Assembly: GCF_001949145.1 (NCBI RefSeq)
Contig: NW_019091470.1
Location: 314,260-378,259 of the forward strand
Source: Acanthaster planci
Lineage: Eukaryota; Echinodermata; Asteroidea; Valvatida; Acanthasteridae
Direction of reading: 5' to 3'
Length of the DNA stretch: 64,000 nucleotides
Shown here: one piece after another, positions 48,151 through 61,600 of the stretch
Position numbering within the stretch: the first letter of the stretch is position 1
Layout: each line of letters begins with the position of its first letter
Translations under genes and position numbers: made by a program
The notes under the pieces: model-generated
The model's input: the letters and a program-made list of their open reading frames with translations, nothing else
Database searches by the model: none
What the model was told of the DNA's origin: nothing

Positions 48151-51100
48151 ATGCCCTGCCAGATTTCGCTAAGCACACACATTTGGCTAAGCTACATATT
48201 TCGTCGTCAGAGCAGCTCTGTAAAATTGGCACAACGCATGTTCACGACCTCTAAGAAATGTTTGAAAGAGAGGCTGCTCTGGCAAGCTTTTGTCACTTGA
48301 ATGGATTCTTCTGTCTTGCAAGTTCAGCCTAGCCTTTGATCATATTTTGCAATTCCCTGCCAGGAGTGAGTCGTAGCACACATTAAAGTTCCATTGATTT
48401 CCCGGATTCTGCAATAATTAGGAAACTTATTCAGCGCTTCTGCCTTTCACAACCGCGAAAAAATCCACTTTTGGAGAAAAAAAGACTGGACAGTTCTAAT
48501 CTTTCACAATCATAAATGGCTATAGAATAATTTTTACTGATGTAACTGCATTACGCTTGGATTCATGTTATACATGCGGAATTATAAGATCTATATCCTG
48601 CCCACAATTTTCTTCTCATGTTTTGTTTGCACAGTGCGCTGTTGAAAAGTATCCCTGTGATTACTTGATTGACGCCTTCAAGGCTAACAGCTCAGAAAAC
48701 AAAAGACAGAGATTTCGTGTATCAATACAAACCTCGTCCAGTAATTTCCAACCAGCCACTGTCAGGTCCATAGGCATAACGGATGTGTGCCGAGCACTCC
48801 ATCGGCCCATTGCAAAGCCGGGATAATTTGATATGTGCTCCAGTCGACGGCGGACAATTTTTTAAAACTCTTTGCCGAAAAAAACCGCACTCGGCCTCGC
48901 CTATTTAGAAACACGTTTATCGTGACATGGCGAAGGACCGTGTCTGACGAAGCCACGGACCTGTGTCGTTTTGAAGAGACCTCAACGGGAATTAATCGCC
49001 AGCCTTAATTGGAGCAAAATTACAGGATTTTGGGCTGTCTGCTTGAGAAGTCTTTTGGAAGTCACCAGTTCGCTCACAAGAGTAGGGTTCAAGGGTTGCT
49101 TTTTGAAGTCACCGTAGGTTTAGTGAGCGCTTCCCTTCGTAGTTTTATTAACAACCGTTGCAAGCGTTTTCTAAAATATACTGTTTTGTGCGTTTCTTTG
49201 ATTGTACGATAAATGTACAATGAAAAAGGGAAAATGAATAACAGCAAATTTAAACACCCTAAGACAAATGGATGACACTTGTTGACCAGCCTTTCTGGCG
49301 ATCTGATTGAATCCATCAATTAATTGATGAAATTTATGGCAAGATTTTAAACTTCTATCTTTGCTGTGTTTTTTCCTTAGATTAGATAATCCTCGACTAT
49401 ACCAACCTCGTGCTCTGATCTGGTACTGTAGCTGCCGAAGATCGACTGATCCCAGTACATGTCCCATGTACATGTGCATCCAAGCTAAAATTCGTTTCTG
49501 ATTGTGAGAAAGAACATACAAAAACAGAAGCATGCGATGAAGTAGAAGTGATCGAAAGAAAAACAGACAATAATGGCAGATAAAGTTATTTGACTCATCT
49601 CTTTTGGAATTTATCTCCAAAATGATTTAGATCTTTTTTCCCGCCGGTTAGCGACTTCAGAAGCGAGGGGCCGAGGGATTAGTTACGAACATAGCCAAAG
49701 GTAAATACACAATGCACGTTCTACGGCGATACGACTAGTCTGCAGCTTTTGTGCAAAATGGCGAAAATGACTGAAATTGTTATACGCACAAGCTAGTGGC
49801 AGGAAAGGTCATGTTTTATCTCCCTGTGTGAAGTTCGGGAACATCGTGTGCTATTCTGGCACAGAACCAGAACCAAATTTGGATATCTCTTGTGCAATTT
49901 GGAATGAAAAAATGGACCTCTCCAATAAGGTCACATAATCATTTCTCCCCTTGAAAACTGTCGTCCCTTTTCCATTCAAGTTTGCGCCCAACTCACTCAG
50001 ACCAGTAATACGACAGCTCATGCGTGTGTGTTTTTTTTCAACCTCTATCTTTGTCCTGCTCCGTCCCTATCCCCCAAAACTGACAGCGATCTAGTCCGCA
50101 GAGCAATTATATACTTATTAGCAACTGACAATATTGTCCACACATCTACGCCTGCCGAGTCGCAGGCAACGATCAATATTGCCCGGGTCGTCAAGGGTAC
50201 TCAAGCCACGATTCCCACATGTGATTTTTCATGGGATGTACCATTCTTGTCTTTCAGTCTTCATTTCGTTGTTTTGTTAATTTTTTTTCTGCTTTTTTGC
50301 CGCCTCTGTATGAAAACAGACAATTTTAAATCTTTATTGTGTAAGAAAATGTGGACCACATCAAAACCATGCTTGTCACCAAAAACTAGCAGAAAGTAAT
50401 CGCGCCTTTTGACGGTGTTTTGTTGTTGTTTTGTAAATAGTTGTGTTATTGTGAACAAAATATGGTTGTTATTTGATTACTTCCCCACATTTAGATGTAA
50501 CCCTAAAGTAACTCCCAATCTTTATACCGATACTTGAAAATTGTTCCAGCGCCGAAGAGCGATAATATGATGTCTCTCCGTTTTAATGGCAAAAGTCAAC
50601 ATTTTGCAGATTTTATCCTTTTTAGGGGACCGTATTTGGTGGGAAGGGGGAATATGTAAATCATCTGTATGCAGTCTGTTATGGCCTTTCTGAGGGGTGA
50701 GGCTACATTTTAAGGCTTTTTTCACATTTTGGGGAAGAAAATTAAATACTCCCCCAGATCGCCTTTTTGGTATTTTTCCCCCCAAAGTGCGACCCCTCGG
50801 ATGCCCATGGTTTCTGTTTGCACCCTTTACTCTGCCAATCTCATTTGCACGTGTAAAGGCCGGTTCACACGCGTCGGAAAAGCGAACGTGAAATGGTGGC
50901 GTCAGATGAAATAGCCGTGCCACATTTCGAGTCGAGTGAAATTTTGCTGTAAAGGTTTTGTGAAGGCAAATAATGGCTTCACCTTCGCTTCCACCCAATA
51001 TATGAACAGCCCGAAGGTTCACAGTCCACCGTGTGTTTTTGTGCTAGAATAAATGGTTACGGGAAAACCATCCCACCATACTTTCAGTGAACCTGACTCG

Positions 51101-51459
51101 AGTGATCAGAAGAAACAGAGCGTGAAAGATGGCATGGCAGAGTACATCGGATTCAAAGCAAAGTATGAACACATGTTATTGGTCAATGGAGGGACACGTC
51201 GAGAATGCAGGTGGTTAACACATACATTAGGATCGTCCGAGGAAAGCACATTGCGGAAATTGAGGAAGTGCAGCACAGATATTTATGTAATCATCAATAA
51301 CTAAGAGGGAAATAAAGGCTATGGTGTGTCAACATTTCATGAAGTGGTCGCCACTCAAGGTTGAGTCCCTGAAGAACAGTATTGAGCTACATGACTGTTT
51401 TGCTGCAATTTGGTTTGTCTAAAACAAAAAAATATCCACCCAATTCCAAACAGAAAATC

Positions 51460-51720
51460 ACCGTCAACGGTGAATTATTATGTCTGAGGCGCCATATCGA
51501 CCAGAAAACAAGACAATAATCACCGTGTCGAAACCTGCGGGAAGACTTTTGAGGGGAAGTTGGGGAGGCGTCACGTCAGGCGTGCCGTGATGTTTCCCCG
51601 CCTCGAAGCTGGCGGAGCGATGGAGCGCGGTCCGCCACGGCCGCAGCGCGTGCGCCACGCACGCCGGTGACGGTGGGGCGAAGTGGGTCAAGGAGCATTG
51701 GGTCGCGGCTCTCTCTCCCG
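51460..51720. promoter_or_regulatory. GC-rich candidate regulatory block
   Basis: CpG-rich island within AT-rich surroundings (CGGTCCGCCACGGCCGCAGC and CACGCACGCCGGTGACGG). No consistent coding frame. Confidence 0.25.
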
Positions 51721-52469
51721 GGATGACTGCGGACGCATCCTCACCGGCTGTTGTCCGGTCTTCGATCTGTGCTGGCATGCTCCGTCTGCCGAGGAAACCC
51801 GCAAACAATGCGTCTTCCCCCCACAGCGGCTTGAGACAACCTTGATGATTGCAAATATCTCATAAGAATCATCCAACTATATATTTACCTCCCAGTCAGC
51901 GTTCAATAATATCTTCACTTCCTTTGTAATACAAACTACATTTGCACAAACGCTTTCGTTTCCTGAAACCCTTTGTTTATGGATAAAGCTAGCTTCACAT
52001 TCTAGAGCACCATAGACTTAATTGAGCATTCTGTACCCTTCTTTTAATTCGCCTGATGGCTAGCATCTGATGTCTTTCCGATCCGTTCCGTTCACGAAAT
52101 TTGAAAGAAGCTGGTTTCAAAGTTTGGATTTCATCTGGAGTTAGAAACAAATTGGTTGATAAAAAAATCGGTTGATTCATATTCCAAAAGACGGGCATGG
52201 AATTGTCTCAATATTGGTATTAAACATTGGATCATTTTGGGAAAGAATTCACCCTGAAGCGCATCGCTATATTGACAGATTTGGATCATCAGGTTACTTT
52301 TTTTTGGGGGGGGTGCATAACTAAAAATAATGACAAACTGAGTTATTCTCAGGTTTAATTAGTACCATCACGAAATCTTTATTCATACATTTTATAATCA
52401 CTGGGAAAATCATTATATTATTATTTACATCAAAATATGACACTTTTATGACCACAGCTATATATGATA

Positions 52470-52720
52470 ACAATTTTCCCCATTGGCCAAGGGATGAATT
52501 AGGTCGGCGGAATTAGCGGAGAATGAAGACCTAATGAAGCTTGCTCGAAAAAATATTAATGTGGGTCGATTGGGGAAGAGGAAAAACATCAGCGAAGGCT
52601 CGTACAGCCTTGACGGTGGAAGGAACGAGCGAAGCATCGACGATATCGAGCGCCGGTCAGATGCGATTGTGATCGGGTGATCGTTTGCGCTAACTTGGTA
52701 GAAGGTTACACGCTCTAAAA
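52470..52720. promoter_or_regulatory. Candidate regulatory block upstream of rax / 3' of otp
   Basis: ATGAATTAGGTCGGCGGAAT, AATGAAGACCTAATGAAGC and AAAATATTAATGTGGG, followed by CATCGACGATATCGAG and GATTGTGATCGGGTGATCG. Mixed composition, no coding signal, repeated TAAT words. Confidence 0.3.
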
Positions 52721-53549
52721 CAACGCCCGAGAGGGCGTTTATGAAACTGATATTAATCTGATAAAGGCTAAATGAACAGATCTGCAGTTGAAAGTGAGGC
52801 GGGAGTTCTGGGAGGGGGGGGGCGTGACGAAGGGAGTCGCTCTGATATCCCGTTACTGTGGTTGAGCCACTGGTTCCGTATTTTATGGGCGTTTGTCGAA
52901 AGCTTCGAGCGGGTGTGAAGAGCTTTTCCCCATTTGAGAAGGGATAACAATAGCCAATTTGCATGAAAAGGATACCTCTTCATCGATCCCTTCTATCTGT
53001 AACGGTGTGCCGATGACCTGCTTATGACTGCTTTGCCCCCCCCCCGAAAGAGGACTTACCCCTTTCTGACCACACCCACGGATGTGGCACTACATTAACG
53101 GTCACCGAATCAGTTTGAACGGTCCTACTTAGGTATCCAAGACGTTTGAAATCAAGGCCTACGGAATTTTGCAGTGTTAAGAAATAAAGTCCAAATCTTT
53201 TGAAAGCCACTCACCTTTTTTCTATCAAAGCAAGGAAAAAATTGAGATATATACCTGGCTTGCACCAGCATCCTATACACAGTGAAATTAAAAGAACTTT
53301 TTTTACAAGAACTACACCAGTTAGTGAAGACTACAGTCACCAAACTTATCTAGTGCATGATCCTGGTTTACAAAAGCTACCATCAGCGGGGGCAGTCCGG
53401 AACACGACCAGCAGGAAAGGGAGTTATTATATTATGGTCCTTTTATCATTATGGTTCCATGTTGACGAATGTGGAGCGAAAATGATCGCTCACATCTCTC
53501 AATATTTATTTCTGTCCCGTGGTGCACAACGAAGGGTTATAAACAACCC

Positions 53550-53800
53550 ACTCTCCAAAAGAGTGAGCCCGTTGCAAAATATAGGAAATTATTCTGAGAA
53601 GTCTAGACTAAAAACCACTCCAAAAAGAGTGAAATTTCCTCTCTTTCAAAAGGCCACATGAGGGAAAACTCGTAAAAAGAATAACTATGGTTCCTCTTTT
53701 GGAGTGATCATAAATCTTTCTAGAATGGTTCTCACTCCTTTGGAGTCTTTTTTATAAGGAGCTCCCTCTTTTGGAGAATGAATTTTTCACTCTTTTGCCT
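53550..53800. repeat. Inverted array of CTCTTTTGGAGTG units
   Basis: Two units read CACTCTCCAAAAGAGTGAG (53549-53567) and CCACTCCAAAAAGAGTGA (53616-53633). Then come units in the opposite sense: CCTCTTTTGGAGTGA (53693-53707), CTCACTCCTTTGGAGTC (53731-53747), CCCTCTTTTGGAG and CACTCTTTTGCC. Each unit is itself nearly palindromic. The whole is probably a foldback transposon. Confidence 0.65.
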
Positions 53801-54945
53801 TTATTAATCTGCTAAATTTGTCCTTGAAAATTTTCATCGGTCTCTCAAAACCACCAGCGGCCAGCGTTATATAAAACTCCTACACTACCATCGGCAAAGT
53901 AAAGTGAATACAAGACTTAGTATTGCACATCGATAAATAGAGTAAACTGTATTACCACGAAAATACTATGTACATTCCCAGCCCTTGAAGGTACGGCTCC
54001 TGTTCAAGTTTTTTTTTCACGTTAAAATAAGTTTCATATAATTTGATAATTCAGACCGCCGACAATATTCAAATTTGTGTATTTTTACTCGGTTTCTGGG
54101 ATTGGAAAGAAAGGCAGGTTTGAAAAGTTGCCTTCCTAGAAAAATGAAAAATTGTGTTGTCAGCTCCGAGCACGATGTTTGAATTGTTAAATGAACTTTT
54201 CACTTTTAAAGGAAACTGGCAAATGTCATTTCGGTAATTTCTGACATGACAAGTGCCTACAATGTCTTTCATCAGATCAGAACCTTTTTTTATGCATCAG
54301 ATGTCTGACGTTATGGGCTCTTCGTTCCGCATTTTACCACGTCCACCCCGACAGTCACACATTTAGACCCGTAGTGTTTAAGATAGGTGTCGGGTCTGCT
54401 CGAGTTTGCGTAGTGAGTACGTAGTTCTTGTGACACAAAAAATAACAAAGAAAGAAACAATAGGTACTCCACCATTAATTGTCTCCAAATGAGACGCCAA
54501 CAGCTATGCAACGATAAGACGCATGACTGGAATTTCCAAATAATACATGGCAAAAACTACAGAATAATTTCGTTTTTATTAATGTTAAATATTGATATGG
54601 ACGCTTGATAACCTTTGTAACAGTTTGAGCATGCGCACGTTGCTTTGATCATGCGTGTATAATTCCGAGCAAGCGCAATACTGTGAAAAGGGACCAGTTT
54701 GTCTACTGCCACCAGCGTCTCAAAGTCTCTCATCGTGTTGGAGAGTTTTCCCGGGAATTTAATACATCATTATTTCTCTGAATCCGTTTTGTTTTCAAAA
54801 CTCAAGGTATTTTTCGACATCGTTTTACCTGTTTGGCCTTCTTGAGGTATTTTTTTTACAGTATATCAAATAAGGTCACAAGGGGGAAAATTGGCTTCTA
54901 CATGTGTGAAGTATACTATCGCGTCTTTAAATTGAAAATATGTCG

Positions 54946-54951
54946 TTTAAT
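54946..54951 (-). terminator. Candidate otp poly(A) signal
   Basis: ATTAAA variant 82 bases past the otp stop. A canonical AATAAA on the same strand lies at 54575-54580. Which is used cannot be told. Confidence 0.3.
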
Positions 54952-55032
54952 AGCGCTTACGAGAGAGGAATGTTGACCGTGGTGTTTTGGAATAAAACGG
55001 GACCGAACGACGACCTATCAGAAAGTCAATAG

Positions 55033-55650
55033 TCATCTGAAAATTCCGTTGATGGTGGCAGTGTGTTCTAGCGCTCGCCGCCTCAAGGACGCAATGCTAG
55101 TCCCCCGCCACATGTCGCCGCCGTCGCTGGTGGCCGCCGAGCAGGAGAAATCCCCGGCCATGGACGCGTTGGTGTTGCCGGTGGGCGAGCTGGGCATGAC
55201 CCCGCCGCCGCCGGCCGCCACCGCCGAGGCCGACGACACGGCCGAGCCCACCCCGCCGAAGCTGGGCTGATACATGGACTGCATGTGGTTGTTGCCGGAC
55301 ATGGCCGTCAGCCCTCCCGTCAGGTTCTGCAGGTTGGAGGCCGCCGATTGGCCGATGGGCCCGGACCCGCCCATCCCACCCATCTGGCTCAAGCCCTGGC
55401 CTAGCCCCTGGCGGGGTAAGGTGGGTGGCAGGGCAAGGGAGGGCGACGCCCCGCCCATTTGGGACATCTGCATAGAGGTGGGCCAGCCCCGGGAGTCCAC
55501 GTTGCTGTGGAAGTTGCAGAAAGGCTCGGCGCCCATCGCTGAGGGGAACTGGGGTAGGCCGTGTGAGGGCAGCAGAGAGCCTGGAGACCGGAACACATTT
55601 GTAGTCTTCTTACGCTTCTTCCACTTGGCACGGCGGTTCTGAAACCAGAC
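55033..55650 (-). CDS. otp: otp exon 4 (homeodomain residues 47-60, tail, OAR)
   Basis: Acceptor TTTGCTCAG|GTC. 205 codons plus TGA, with [15 protein letters not shown], a Gly/Ser/Ala-rich tail and the terminal OAR motif. GC-rich (about 65-70% by eye) compared with its surroundings. Confidence 0.97.
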   Translation of the reverse strand, partial: VWFQNRRAKWKKRKKTTNVFRSPGSLLPSHGLPQFPSAMGAEPFCNFHSNVDSRGWPTSMQMSQMGGASPSLALPPTLPRQGLGQGLSQMGGMGGSGPIGQSAASNLQNLTGGLTAMSGNNHMQSMYQPSFGGVGSAVSSASAVAAGGGGVMPSSPTGNTNASMAGDFSCSAATSDGGDMWRGTSIASLRRRALEHTATINGIFR

Positions 55651-58600
55651 CTGAGCAAATGAGAATGAGAAGAAAGCGTTGAGAGGGCTGCCACAAGGTG
55701 ATGACCAACGTGTAGCAGTTAACGGGCAAGTTCGAGCTCAACCGTTCGTGAACCGCTAGTCGATTTTGCCTGGTTTGCGCACAGGTTACCTTGGAAAATT
55801 GACCAGTGGTCGACAAATGGCGTTGTTCGAACTTGGCCTTTATAAGTGCAACACTGCTAGGACAGCATGCTGATAAACAGACGCTGTTGCGCACAACAAA
55901 CCATTGCACATTACAATGTAGTAACTACACAAACATCATACACTGAGTACGAAGCCTTTTCACGGACCAGACGGTGCATGTTTGTAACCAAATAGCTTAA
56001 GTCAGCGCAGTGGCCTGCCATTTCTGTCCGTCGACTTAAAGGCACACAGCAACGTTTTTTCTCTGACACTCTGCAACTAATGCGCAGGGGAAATAGCTCC
56101 CGAGAAAGATGGTTTAGCAGCCGTGGGCATGGGTGCTCTTTTTTCATGCACTTTAAAACATCGCCTAAAGTTCAGATAGCTTTTGCACTCATTTTTAAAA
56201 CATATTTAACAAACGACATGTTAATAAATTTTAAACTGAATTGCGTCTGGAATGTGTTAAATGCTAAACGTTTTTCCATGGTATATGCCTGTGAAGTCCG
56301 GTAGGCATTTAAATCCATTCCTAAATTAAGTGTTTAGGAAAGTGTTCAAGCTCTAAACACCTTTTTTACTTTGTGTCCTAGAAAATATTATTTCATGTTG
56401 AACACTCTGGTATTCCAAAAATTTCTCGTCTAAAATCATCAATCTCAAAGGTTGCATTTGAAAATCTAACAGACTGTATTTTTTCTGCGAGGAAAAAGAA
56501 AGTCCTTCGGCTTTCCAATAGCCCTCGTACCCTGTGGGTTCATGGCAGACAGTGACGGATACAATATCACAGCGGAACTGGATGTGTGCTCTCAACTCGA
56601 GTCGATGACAAGATAATGGACGATCAGACAAGTTCCGAAAGCCGGATGATTTTTATTGCCGTTCCCGAAGTCCGTAACGCGACACTGCCATCGCCGCGAT
56701 GTAGTGGCCCAGCGTCCCCGAAGAAAACCGGCTTTGTGCACGGCGCAAGTCGAGCTGTGATGTCGCGCTGGAGGGATGCAGCGGTAATAACGCCGATTAT
56801 AATAAAACGACATCAGCGCACAATGCGCTGACACCATATACATGACATCATATTTGATTTACTGTCTTCGATCTTTGCTCACGGAATGATTAAAAGCGGT
56901 CATGAGTACCACGGGCTCTTGTGGTATCTTATCTGTCTGGGGAAAAACGGCGGTTTCCAAAAGTGATACTTTAATAACGACTTGTCAGATATGACGGGGG
57001 AAAATGATGCGTACAATAGTGCTAAAGGAGTTTTTGGACAATCAGCGTGGATTATGTCCGCAGCGGCAGCGGAGATATTAACAGGACGACGCGACATTAA
57101 CAAAAAAACCATAGCGGAGTGGCTTCTCAGGTGTCGGCGAATTAAAAGGAGCTATGTTCATCCTCAAAAGGGGGGAAATGTAAGGGGGCGGCACACCAGG
57201 CTAGAAGGGTGGAATCAAATTTCAGAAAGTCGTAAAAAGGTTGCAGTGTCAATTCTCAGTCTTGGACAAGGGTTAGGGAAGTATTAAGAAGAAGAAGAAA
57301 CTAGAGGAGTGAGCATCGCATGGGATGGAAAGTGAGAGCACGGCATGTAGGTCTAATCCACTTATGCAGTGTGGTATCTCGGGGTATCACGTGTTGAGTT
57401 CCCACCCAAAAAAGGAGTGTCAGGCTCAAGAACGCACGCGTGACGTACCACACGTTCCTGAGCATGATGCGCGCGTGCATTCGACAAGCCGCAGCATGCT
57501 AAATGCTCCTCTTTCCATATGCACATTAACACTTGCGCCAAGCGTTGCGTATTCGTCAAAATCGCTCCCCGGGCGAATTTGACAGCCGAACGCAACGCAC
57601 ACGTATTATTATGTTAAAGGAGTCGACTTCTGTGTCCGTGAAAGTGAAACACATGAAAGCATCTTGTGCGCAACGCTCCCAAAACGCACATAATTATATG
57701 GAAAGGCGCCTTGATAGGACAAGAGGCGCCTAACGCGAGCGTACCAACCGTTCAATCTAGTGGTGCTGCCGCTGCAGTGATGGTTTTCTGATTCTGGTCG
57801 CTGGGTCGTGCCTATTTGTACCTGTATCGGTTCACAATGCAAGTATCACAACACTGAAGTTCTTTAAAATGTACTTCAGCATTGACAAATTTGACGAATG
57901 CTACTTTTTCTTCGTTTATAAATTTTACCAAAATATATACGTATGGATAGGAAAAACGTCTTACTCCCGTTCCTATAACCGCTTACTTTTCGTTTTCTTT
58001 GGAATACTGTCTCCAACAACAGACAATACATCCGTCATTATTCCTCTCTATCGTGGAAAAAAGGAAACCCTTTTCCACTTTCGTTAGACCCTCTTTCGCA
58101 TCAGATTGTGTCGCTGAAACCTCCACCATTTTGAAGGAAGTACAAAGGATTGAAAAGGACACGGACGCACGCGACGCCCTGTGCCAAGGTCGCGTGGAGT
58201 GGATCGTGTATCTCATCTCGGTCCGGCTTCAAGTAGGCAAAGCAAAGGGCCCAAATTAATATAATTTGTTCGGGGCAAGAGCTTCCTCAGGGTGGCCAGA
58301 GATGTTTCATTTGAGATGGTTTGTGCAGCGCATTAGTCGAGATCAGCCGGCAAATGAGGGCCAAACAATGCCGCGGAATGACGGCGTGTCGTGACCGCGT
58401 GCATACCGTCGCGCGGCTGGTGCATCAAGGCAAACCAGCCGTTGGAAACACGCCTCACGATGGGAGAATGATTATGTCCCACGACTCTCACATCATCAAG
58501 GTTAATAATGAAGTTGCTACGTAGGTACATTAAGGACGCGCTTGCCGACACTGCATAATTATCACTAATATAACTCATGGTTCCATGAAAGAATTAAGAA

Positions 58601-61600
58601 GTGCGACGTGTCTACTTTCCCGAGATTGAGAGAATTTAAGCCGATAAGGGACACAGTGAAATTATCTTCACTCAAGAATAAAAATGTTCTGCTTAACAAA
58701 TTTTGATTATTATGAAGACAAATTTTTAAGGGATGAAAATTTGAATAAATTAAGAAATAGATAATAATGATTTTATTCATAGGCACAAGTTGGAACAAAT
58801 ACACAGGAAACCTGCAGAATAAGCCAATGCACAGGCAATGAACATTAAAATAAGAGGTAAATGATTTCCTCACCTGTACGCGTGACTCGGTGAGGCCAAC
58901 GCGCATGGCAATCTCCTCCCGCATGAAGATGTCCGGATAGTGGGTCTTGGCGAAGTTGCGCTCCAGCTCGTTCAACTGCGCGGGCGTGAAGCGGGTCCGG
59001 TGTCGCTTCTGTTTGACCTGCGCATAAACACGCCAGGTGCATTATAAACACGAGCAAACAAGACTTCGTTTTTTTTTTTCGTGGCATGGTATGAAGGGCG
59101 ATGAGATAAAACGTCCGAGTGATGAGACATCAAAAATTGGCGAGATTCTACGAGAACGTGGGTCCATGGAGCACGTCATAGTCGGTTGTATTTGTTTTTC
59201 TGATGAGAGCTTAGCCGGACAATTTCAATAAATTTGATCTAGTGAAAGAGAATAATTATGTAAATTCTTAAAACAATGCAAACTGTTAACCATAATAATA
59301 ATAAGAAATCCCGGAGCACACACAAAATGACTTTCATTTACTACACTGCATAGATAAACACGATAAGCCCGAAGTACATTAGCCATTGGTGGGATATAAT
59401 ATGCATTTACGTATGTGTGAGACGCCGAGATATGCCTTTGTTTGGTACAAAGAGGTCCAATATACAAATAAAAAAAATGAGCGTAAAATGGCAAGGTGGA
59501 CAGGTTCCGTTAAATATGGAAGGCATTTTTTCGGAATAGACAATTCCGGTGACCATGGTAACGCCATCACTGCTCATTTGCAATGGCCCGCGCCAATGGT
59601 AGAAAACATTGTGACTATACGTACATTGCCATGTACGTAGCCGATGTTCCGTGACAACGGCTCTCTCAAAATCGAGCACCATGCTCTCTGCCCCTTTTGA
59701 GGGGGGGCATGTCGAATGTCCAGTGAAACATGGCTGGATTCCTCTGTAGCCTGGAACAACTGAAGATGCGTTTCGAAATGTTTGATGAAGGTCCGGATGA
59801 CAGCAAGGGATAATTTCTCAATCTTTCTTTTCACAATACGACCCACTTAAGATTTATCCATTCACACGAGGAAATGCCATACGATGACTGAATCGGGGAT
59901 ACAAACCAACACTGATACTCTCACCGGAAACTTTAATTCAAATGGTTACCCTAGATGATGAGTTTTGCATGAGGTTACACGGTGAGAAGGAATACTGTCC
60001 TTCAGCTGTTTCGTGAACAGCCCAATCACAACATCATTTATGAATTTATGTTGTTGCGAATGGGCAACCAGTGTTTTAAATCTCAATGGGGCCCTTTCAT
60101 TCAACCAGATAATATATAATTATAATCCAGCCAAGTGTAAGAGGTATGACATTCGTTCTCCTAGCGACAAATTTGATGGTTCCTTCATTTATGCGAATGT
60201 AATGTACTAAATTGCATCTTCACGACAAAAGGTACAAGACCACCTTTAGACCGTACAATAAACGGAAAATTCTTTACGAAATTTACAATCAAACAGAAAA
60301 AAAGAAGAAAACTTTCGCAATGTTTAATACAGAGCACACAAGGATGTGTTTCTTCCATTTCAACGAAGAATGCAAGATGCAGTCTGCTAAAGAAAAACTG
60401 CAGTCCGCTCAAAAGAGAAAATATTTTGGATAATTTGGGCTGGTGAGTGGGAAGAAATGCCACGAATGATCTCCTAACCACTCCTGATGCAGTCTACGGA
60501 GACTTGAGGTTCATCGTATAATGATACGAAATAAGATTTTTTTCTTACACAATGCGACCATACTTTAAGACATGAGAACAGTGTCTTGAAGGTCACCTTT
60601 CTAATTTTAGCAGAGCTGTAAGCAAACCAGACATTATAACGTGGAAAAGTAATCACCTCTTCTTATGTTTACATTTTCGGTGTTTTTTTTTGTAATTATA
60701 AATTTATGCTTTGATCTGTTCCTTTTGAAAACTGTGTGCTTAATGACACAACAGAATGACTAGAGGTACATCTATATTTGCCCCAGACAATCAGAAAAGT
60801 AATATTAGGAAAAACCTACATACGTGTATGGTAGCCAAACAAACCAAATAAAATGTACAACTTAACAAATTAATGAAATAAGTAAATAGAAAATATAAAC
60901 AAAAGGATTGCAAATGAGCCAATATTTTACAATTCTTGATTTCATTTCCGGGTTGTGCGCAAATTGTTAACTCTGTATTTTCTTTGCCCGCATGCGATGG
61001 AAGTAAGCAATTCCGAATCTGTCTGTCTGCCTGTGAATTTGAACGTCGTACCTGTTTATCGTCCTCGCCAGCTGAGCCTCCGAGGTTGGTGTGGCCGTCC
61101 GCGTTCGGACTACCCGTAGTCGTCGGCGTGCTGCTGACCTCGTTCCCGGTGCCGTAGGACATCTTGTCCAGCGTGCGACCGTGATGGCCCTCGCAGTCAT
61201 TCTTGTTGGCTGCATCAGAGAGCGTCAGAGAAAAACAGTAGCACACGCCTTCGTTAATTTTGCGCGCACTTTTTCAAAGAATGCAAGTGCTCGAGTAAAC
61301 TACAAGTGCTGTGTTTAGAAGTCAGTGGTGAAAAACAGGCGGCATTTTTGCCACTAGCTGGCTGGACTCCAGTCATGGTCTATTCTCGCCAAGTCGCATT
61401 ATATGTAAATAAAAACTGTAGAGGGGCGTTGGGGGTTGGAACCCCCCCTTAAGCCATGGACTAAACGGATTTAGCCGTGAAAAGACGGAAAATGAGTACC
61501 ATAAAAAATTTCTGGACGACGATGCCCTTAGCAGGTCATCCCTTCGTACGCCCATCAACCTCCCCCCTCTGTTTCCTGAAAACTGGATCCGCCCCTGTCG

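Larger units (their letters stand above)
37870..55032. other. Gene-free interval otp-rax (rax 5' flank to otp 3' flank)
   Basis: 17 kb between the rax start and the otp stop, so it should contain the rax promoter and much of the cluster's regulatory DNA. I found no recognisable gene. Annotated inside: rax upstream block (38388-38495), candidate regulatory block (42290-42450), tRNA-derived SINE, ATGTAC palindrome tract, paired CTCF-like motifs, a trinucleotide tract, blocks at 51460-51720 and 52470-52720, and a palindrome array at 53550-53800. Confidence 0.55.

Noticed and set aside
53550-53800. CRISPR-like array of short repeats
   Set aside because: Units vary, spacing is irregular, orientation flips, and the DNA is animal; a foldback repeat explains it.
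37870-55032. A fourth homeobox or other gene between rax and otp
   Set aside because: No WFQNR-type motif, known domain or linked splice sites seen on either strand.
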